This document shows, in pieces, positions 59,618-64,000 of a stretch of 64,000 nt of DNA. Origin of the DNA: Neobacillus citreus (GTDB lineage: Bacteria; Bacillota; Bacilli; Bacillales; Cytobacillaceae); the NCBI RefSeq assembly GCF_018343545.2, contig NZ_JAGYPE020000005.1:65899-129898 (forward strand), in the 5' to 3' direction. Position 1 is the stretch's first letter, and each line of letters begins with the position of its first letter. Both the position numbers and the translations under genes were made by a program. The notes beneath the pieces were generated by a model. The model was not told the origin of the DNA. It ran no database searches and was given only the letters and a program-made list of their open reading frames with translations.

Positions 59618-61492
59618 TTAGATATTAAACTTTTTCATTTTACGGTAAAACGTACTTAAAGGCATTCCAATTAACGAGGCTGCTTCTCTTATATTGCCCT
59701 TCGTACTCTGAAGAGCTTTTATCATGTTTTCTTTTTGAAGCTTATGATTGTTTGAAAAGAATCCCCCCTCTACATTATTGGTTGACTCTGCTTTAGGTTC
59801 TATCCATGTGCTGGGATTGTCATTGCTTTCTTTAATATAAGAAGGCAAGTGTGAAAGCTTCAAAGATTTCCCTTCAGATAAGATCATCATTTTTTCCAAG
59901 ACATTAAATAATTCCCGGATATTCCCGGGCCAGGAATACGCCGTCAATTTATCCATAATAGTTGAAGAGATAGTAAGATTTATATTTTTAGTCTTAAAAA
60001 AATACTTCACCAGCTCAGGTATATCCTGTTTCCTTTCACGCAAAGGTGGTATTTTAAGATCAAATACATGGATACGATAGTACAAATCTTGTCTAAATTC
60101 ACCACGCCTAACTAGTTCTTCTAAATTTTTATTGGTCGCTGTGATAATTCTTATATCAACAGGTATAGGCTTTTCCGCACCAATTGGTAATACTTCTTTC
60201 TCTTGAAGGACTCTTAATAAGGCTACCTGCATTGAATAAGGCATTTCTCCAATTTCATCTAAAAATATTGTTCCTCTATTGGCCTGAACAAATTTTCCTT
60301 CGTACCCTTTTTTTCTAGCCCCTGTAAATGCACCTTCGACATAACCAAATAATTCACTTTCTAATAATTCCTTTGGAATAGCTCCACAATTAACGGCAAC
60401 AAAGGGCTTATCTTTTCTGTCACTATTTAGATGAATCGACTTAGCTGCCACTTCTTTCCCTGTTCCGCTTTCTCCATAAATAGAAACCGTAACATTGGAT
60501 TTTGCCGCTTTTTTCATCTCACTTAGAATCTTTCTAAAAGCGATACTACTTCCTTGTTCTCCTATAAATGTAAAGTTTTCTACTGCAGAAAAGTAATTAT
60601 TAGAATTCCCATTTACATGCTTCACAAAATGTTTGAATCCAATTAATCGATGATCCCCTGAGTAAAGAGGCTGCTTAGTTAAAATTTTCATTCCAAAATC
60701 TTTCAGGTTTTTCACTTCAAGATCATTAGGGTTATTACCATCTCTTATGATTTTCATGATTGAATCACTTGCGGTAACAAAATAACCATTTATATCCGAG
60801 ATCATCATTTGTTCATTGCCCTTTTGTTTAAACTGCAGAAATTGTTCTACCAGGGTGATCCGATCTCTTTGCTCCTGCAGTTTCCACTCAGATTCAATGG
60901 CATATGCTGTCGATACAGTGAGACTATAAATATCGAATTCGTAATAAGGATGGTTCTTAGATATATCCAGAACCCCAATTAACTCACCACGTGAGTTTTT
61001 AATCGGTGCAGCTGAACAAGTCCAGTTTTGCGATAGGCGTGAATAGTGTTCTTTCCCGACGACATGAATGGGTTCCTCTATTGCCAGTGCAGTTCCAATG
61101 GCATTCGTCCCGACTTCCTTTTCGGTCCACTTTACACCCTCAATTAGGTTTAATTGGTTACAGATCGGATCGATTATACTATCTCTTATAACCTTTAAAA
61201 CATAACCGTTAGCATCAGTAAGTATAATAATTCTAGATTTATCTTTGATGGACCTCCATAACGATTGAATATAAGGAGTGGCTATTTTTAATAACGTTTC
61301 ATTTTCTGATACTTTACTGAAATATTCGTCACCGAACAACACTGTCTTGCCTTTGACTAAGAAGGGATCTACGTTACTCTCTTTACATCTGTACCAAGAT
61401 TCAAGAATTCGTTTAGAAATTCTGCTCGAATCCAATACATCTTCTTTAACAAATCTCTCCCAAGTGCGATTCAAAAGAATAGTATGATCCAT
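59618..61492 (-). CDS. Sigma-54-dependent activator (AcoR-type)
   Basis: About 624 residues from ATG 61492 (MDHTILLNRTWERFVKEDVL) after GGGGAG. GAF sensor about 70-200 (AIGTALAIEEPIHVVGKEHY, GVLDISKNHPYYEFDIYSLT), a PAS-like part (NGYFVTASDSIMKIIRDGNN), AAA+ domain with Walker A GESGTGKEVAAKSIHL, the sigma-54 contact loop VEGAFTGARKKGYEG, Walker B GTIFLDEIGEMP and R-finger region YYRIHVFDLKIPPLRERKQD, and a Fis-type HTH ending GNIREAASLIGMPLSTFYRK. Convergent with the LLM monooxygenase, whose sigma-54 promoter it most likely drives. Confidence 0.93.
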   Translation of the reverse strand: MDHTILLNRTWERFVKEDVLDSSRISKRILESWYRCKESNVDPFLVKGKTVLFGDEYFSKVSENETLLKIATPYIQSLWRSIKDKSRIIILTDANGYVLKVIRDSIIDPICNQLNLIEGVKWTEKEVGTNAIGTALAIEEPIHVVGKEHYSRLSQNWTCSAAPIKNSRGELIGVLDISKNHPYYEFDIYSLTVSTAYAIESEWKLQEQRDRITLVEQFLQFKQKGNEQMMISDINGYFVTASDSIMKIIRDGNNPNDLEVKNLKDFGMKILTKQPLYSGDHRLIGFKHFVKHVNGNSNNYFSAVENFTFIGEQGSSIAFRKILSEMKKAAKSNVTVSIYGESGTGKEVAAKSIHLNSDRKDKPFVAVNCGAIPKELLESELFGYVEGAFTGARKKGYEGKFVQANRGTIFLDEIGEMPYSMQVALLRVLQEKEVLPIGAEKPIPVDIRIITATNKNLEELVRRGEFRQDLYYRIHVFDLKIPPLRERKQDIPELVKYFFKTKNINLTISSTIMDKLTAYSWPGNIRELFNVLEKMMILSEGKSLKLSHLPSYIKESNDNPSTWIEPKAESTNNVEGGFFSNNHKLQKENMIKALQSTKGNIREAASLIGMPLSTFYRKMKKFNI

Positions 61493-61761
61493 CTTAAGCT
61501 CCCCTCCCCCTTTCCAAGCGGAAAACAATTACCATTTAATTTTGACAACGCTTACAACGGACGGAAAATAAATTGGAATAGTAAAAACCAATGTTATAGG
61601 GTGCATTTTTTCTAACTTCTATTAAAGTGAAATTAGCTTATGTATCATGTTAATAAAAAGCTTTACCGCTAAATAATACTGTCTCTTTTACTTTATCAAG
61701 ATACAGTTGTCTGGTAAAGTGAATTTTCATAATTATCTGTATTTAATATTAGGAGATTCAT

Positions 61762-61880
61762 TTATCGGATGCGTGGGGACGGTTCTCTTGCATCAATTTG
61801 CGAATGCCCGTTTTTGTTCCATGCTTGGGTACATGAGGATAACAACAAATGAAATGATACAAAAAAGCCGTTGCAATGGT
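61762..61880. repeat. Diverged copy of the GGGACGGTTCT element
   Basis: GGATGCGTGGGGACGGTTCTC, internal GTTCCATGCTTGGGTACATG and AATGAAATGATACAAAAAAG parallel the copy at 58024-58142 in the same order. The right arm is degraded (AAAAAAGCCGTT for AAGAACCGTCC). Confidence 0.65.
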
Positions 61881-61934
61881 AATATACATACGTTAATACC
61901 CAAGTTCAATAAATAAAGAAAATAAGGCTTACAG

Positions 61935-61963
61935 TTGTGAATTTATGTACGCTATGTTACAAC
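61935..61963 (+). promoter_or_regulatory. Promoter of HU gene 2
   Basis: TTGTGA, 17 bases, TACAAC with TG extension; TTATGTACGCTATG in the spacer and GGTACG after the -10 repeat the layout of HU gene 1 (44883). Confidence 0.6.
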
Positions 61964-62007
61964 TAAGGTACGTTCCATACTGATTGTATAAAGGAGTGTT
62001 TATAGAA

Positions 62008-62280
62008 ATGAATAAAACAGAATTAGTTAATCAAGTAGCTACATCCGCAGAACTTACACAAAAAGAAGCATCCAAAGCAGTAGATGCCATTTTTAATACC
62101 GTTTTAGAAGCATTGAAAAATGGCGACAACGTTCAATTGATTGGATTCGGTAGCTTTGAGGTTCGTGAACGGGCTGCGCGTACAGGGCGAAACCCACAAA
62201 CTGGAGAAGAAATTCAGATAGCTGCTGGAAAAGTTCCTGCCTTCAAGCCAGGTAAAGCGTTAAAAGATGCAGTTAAATGA
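62008..62280 (+). CDS. hup: HU-family DNA-binding protein, copy 2
   Basis: 90 residues from ATG 62008 after [69 protein letters not shown]. Paralogue of the 44960 gene (about nine in ten residues alike by eye). Two HU genes with matching promoters may give growth-phase-dependent heterodimers. Confidence 0.95.
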   Translation: MNKTELVNQVATSAELTQKEASKAVDAIFNTVLEALKNGDNVQLIGFGSFEVRERAARTGRNPQTGEEIQIAAGKVPAFKPGKALKDAVK

Positions 62281-62309
62281 GTTTCATTTTATAAGCCACT
62301 CTCATTAAA

Positions 62310-62405
62310 TTAGGATAATCCATAATTATATGCTACACTTGGTTTACCATTTGATTTACTGTTTTCATGTCCCCTACTCCTTTACGAGTGGGGGTTCTTT
62401 GTTTT
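62310..62405 (+). ncRNA. Candidate small RNA convergent to csp gene 3
   Basis: TTAGGA (62310-62315), 18 bases, TGC-TACACT (62334-62339), body TTGGTTTACCATTTGATTTA with CTGTTTTC, hairpin CCCCTACTC / GAGTGGGGG and TTCTTTGTTTT. The hairpin arms differ from copies 1 and 2 but still pair. Confidence 0.55.
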
Positions 62406-62464
62406 ACAGGAAAAAAGAAAAGCAGACCCCCCATAAAAGAGCCTGCCTTCCTTGTTTTGTAAAA

Positions 62465-62668
62465 TTAAGCAGTTTTACGTACGTTTGAAGCTTGAGGTCC
62501 ACGTTGACCTTGCTCCACATCAAAAGTCACTGCTTGACCTTCTTCTAAAGTTTTGTAACCTTCGCCTTGAATCGCTGAGAAATGAACGAATACATCTTCT
62601 CCACCTTGACGTTCGATGAATCCGAAGCCTTTTTCGCCATTAAACCATTTTACTTTACCTTGTTCCAT
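62465..62668 (-). CDS. Cold-shock protein (CspA family), copy 3
   Basis: 67 residues: [23 protein letters not shown]2 DVFVHFSAI, end [11 protein letters not shown]. Like copy 2 except for a few residues (Q3, Q21, A48). Start after AGGAGG in the conserved leader. Confidence 0.95.
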   Translation of the reverse strand: MEQGKVKWFNGEKGFGFIERQGGEDVFVHFSAIQGEGYKTLEEGQAVTFDVEQGQRGPQASNVRKTA

Positions 62669-62775
62669 TTGTATTGCCTCCTAGTGTGTAAACACACACA
62701 ATGTAATACTATCCTTGCTCTCAGTGATCATCAAGATGAAAAGTTACAAATCCTTTACACCGAACAAAAATAATT
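62669..62775 (-). promoter_or_regulatory. csp leader (5' UTR), copy 3
   Basis: GATGATCACTGAGAGCAAGG, GATAGTATTACATTGTGTGT and a GTGTGTGTTTACACAC hairpin before AGGAGG. The loop differs from copy 2 while the stem is kept, supporting structure. Confidence 0.65.
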
Positions 62776-62844
62776 CTTTTAAATCATAACATTTTTTGTA
62801 AGAAGTGGCAAGATACAGAAAAACCCATTAAGCTCACTATTTCA

Positions 62845-63183
62845 TTATGATAATCATTGCCGGATATTTTGTATCAGGATTCACTCCATATTCTGTGTGC
62901 TCGCATACAGCAAGAGGAACAGCAGTCCCAACACGTAAATAATTTACAATCGTTATCACTCCAGGTTCTGTTAATAATGTCCGATGTTTCAATTCATCTA
63001 TTAACCGTAATTCCCGTACCTAATCAAAGCAATATCAAATGGTTTTTCGTCTTTAGCAGCTCTCAGTTCCTCCGATGTTATTAACACAAATTCGCCCGTT
63101 TTAATTTTCAGTAATGAACGTGACTCTTCAAACTGTATTTCCATTTCCTCAATGATATCTTTTAGTTTGATTTGTATACACAT
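62845..63183 (-). pseudogene. UPF0158-like N-terminus joined to an unrelated C-terminal fragment
   Basis: The start MCIQIKLKDIIEEMEIQFEE and SRSLLKIKTGEFVLITSEEL fits UPF0158 proteins (about 150 residues), after AAAAGGTG. It ends by frameshift after EKPFDIALIRYGNYG. In another frame, a foreign C-terminus continues: RELRLIDELKHRTLLTEPGV, TIVNYLRVGTAVPLAVCEHT, EYGVNPDTKYPAMIIIMK and stop at about 62848. The second protein is not identified. Junction near 63015. Confidence 0.6.
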
Positions 63184-63260
63184 TATTTGATCACCTTTTT
63201 AATTTTTAACAAATGCACCCGTTAGCAATCCATGCAGCTTAAAGAAGAAGTATCAATATA

Positions 63261-63719
63261 TTAGGCATTATTTTTAATAAGGATTTGGTTGTGAATATGA
63301 TGTTCCATATGTTTAAGATAATCTATTACGAGCCACTCTAATGTTTTTTCTTGATTATTTCCTATATCACAAAGATTTGATAATCTCTCTTTTGGAATAT
63401 TCGATATAATATTTATGATTTGCTTATTTAATGCTAAAAAAAGGTCTACTATCTCATCAAGTGGTCTTTCTTGATAATTCTGAAGTATTACCCATTCGTC
63501 TTGATTATAGGATTGGATAACAAATGGTTGTTCTTTGTACTGAATCTTTATAAACCTATTCATATTATTTATTGCAGAGTCGCATAGATGTCCTAAAATC
63601 TCTTTTTTGGACCATTTATTTGTTAATGGGCGATTTGATATTTCTGTTTCTGACATTGAGTTATATACCTTCGGTAATGTTTGTATCCAGTGGTTTATTG
63701 CATTAATTATATCCTCCAC
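63261..63719 (-). CDS. DinB_2/YfiT-like protein
   Basis: 152 residues. RPLTNKWSKKEILGHLCDSA and NNMNRFIKIQYKEQPFVIQS mark the DinB_2 group; histidines GHLCDS and YLKHMEHHIHNQILI are the expected metal ligands. Possible thiol transferase or stress protein; third DinB-fold gene in the window. Confidence 0.85.
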   Translation of the reverse strand: MEDIINAINHWIQTLPKVYNSMSETEISNRPLTNKWSKKEILGHLCDSAINNMNRFIKIQYKEQPFVIQSYNQDEWVILQNYQERPLDEIVDLFLALNKQIINIISNIPKERLSNLCDIGNNQEKTLEWLVIDYLKHMEHHIHNQILIKNNA

Positions 63720-63830
63720 ACGCCTTCACCCCTTCAATATGTATTAAAAAACAATATTCGTCTAAAAACATTAATATCCCTTCTTAAACTTCCACAATAT
63801 TCACAGTATAAACGACTATCGAAGAAAGAT

Positions 63831-63907
63831 TGTGCCTGTGTCACCACCCGAATCTTGTCGAGGAGAATTCGACAAATTGTGGGTAGTTGTGGGTAGTGAC
63901 AGGCACA
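63831..63907. repeat. 77-bp nested inverted repeat (TGTGCCTGTCAC type)
   Basis: Outer arms TGTGCCTGTGTCACCACCC and GGGTAGTGACAGGCACA; inner arms TTGTCGA / TCGACAA. Resembles widespread TGTGCCTGTCAC intergenic elements of Bacillus. The end of the window beyond it shows no gene. Confidence 0.7.
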
Positions 63908-64000
63908 AACTTAGTATAGACTAGAGGGCCAACTATTGGAGTGTATACAAGGAGTATCCATTAATCTGCAGCCCAACTTGAATAATCTGTTCTATGTAGG

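Overview
The window is low-G+C DNA from an aerobic, spore-forming member of the Bacillaceae. It carries a complete five-gene set matching the Bacillus subtilis yraG-yraF-adhB-yraE-yraD sporulation cluster, a DUF3231 coat-type protein, three CspA-type cold-shock genes, two HU genes and many Bacillus-type regulators. A Neobacillus- or Mesobacillus-like chromosome is my inference; there is no rRNA or other marker to confirm it. I saw no tRNA, rRNA, CRISPR array or intact insertion sequence.

Layout. 0-6 kb: MarR and GNAT genes, a conspicuously G+C-richer triple-repeat/PASTA protein, remnants (group II intron maturase, dienelactone hydrolase), one copy of a duplicated DUF2185/Imm33 gene, and a HAD protein with an altered nucleophile. 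6.5-8.9 kb: the yraGF-adhB-yraED spore operon. 9-16 kb: a structured-RNA candidate before an ASCH gene, then a patchwork of whole and truncated oxidoreductases (AKR, SDR, LLM, royal-jelly-type). 16.4-28.3 kb: small enzymes and four regulator/target pairs, with the second DUF2185 copy. 28.3-30.3 kb: a PD-(D/E)XK-like nuclease gene and a truncated copy of it, each followed by the same cluster of four short palindromes. 30.4-36.9 kb: ATP-grasp, DUF3934, csp, and a two-component system with two membrane proteins. 37-50.9 kb: oxidoreductase/MFS/LysR module, hydrolases, HU, DUF3231, DinB and a class A PBP. 51-53.3 kb: graveyard of mobile and phage-type fragments plus two unknown small genes. 53.5-64 kb: a FAD oxidoreductase, LspA, small secreted and unknown proteins, an Asp/Glu racemase, an LLM monooxygenase behind a textbook sigma-54 promoter with its probable AcoR-type activator, a second HU, a third csp and a DinB protein.

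The most interesting signals are outside the ordinary genes. (1) All three csp genes are met head-on by a conserved promoter-like element with identical 18-base spacing and a terminator-like hairpin, a candidate small-RNA family. (2) Palindrome clusters lie directly behind the nuclease gene and its truncated copy, and a third cluster sits inside a 276-bp MITE with terminal inverted repeats and a perfect 8-bp target duplication. (3) About twenty copies of one intergenic repeat are scattered through the window, and two of them flank each copy of the duplicated DUF2185 gene. (4) Many genes are decaying by single-base slips in homopolymers (DUF2185 copy 1, royal-jelly protein, VOC protein, the 18.2-kb gene), so this segment shows active gene loss and repeat spread.
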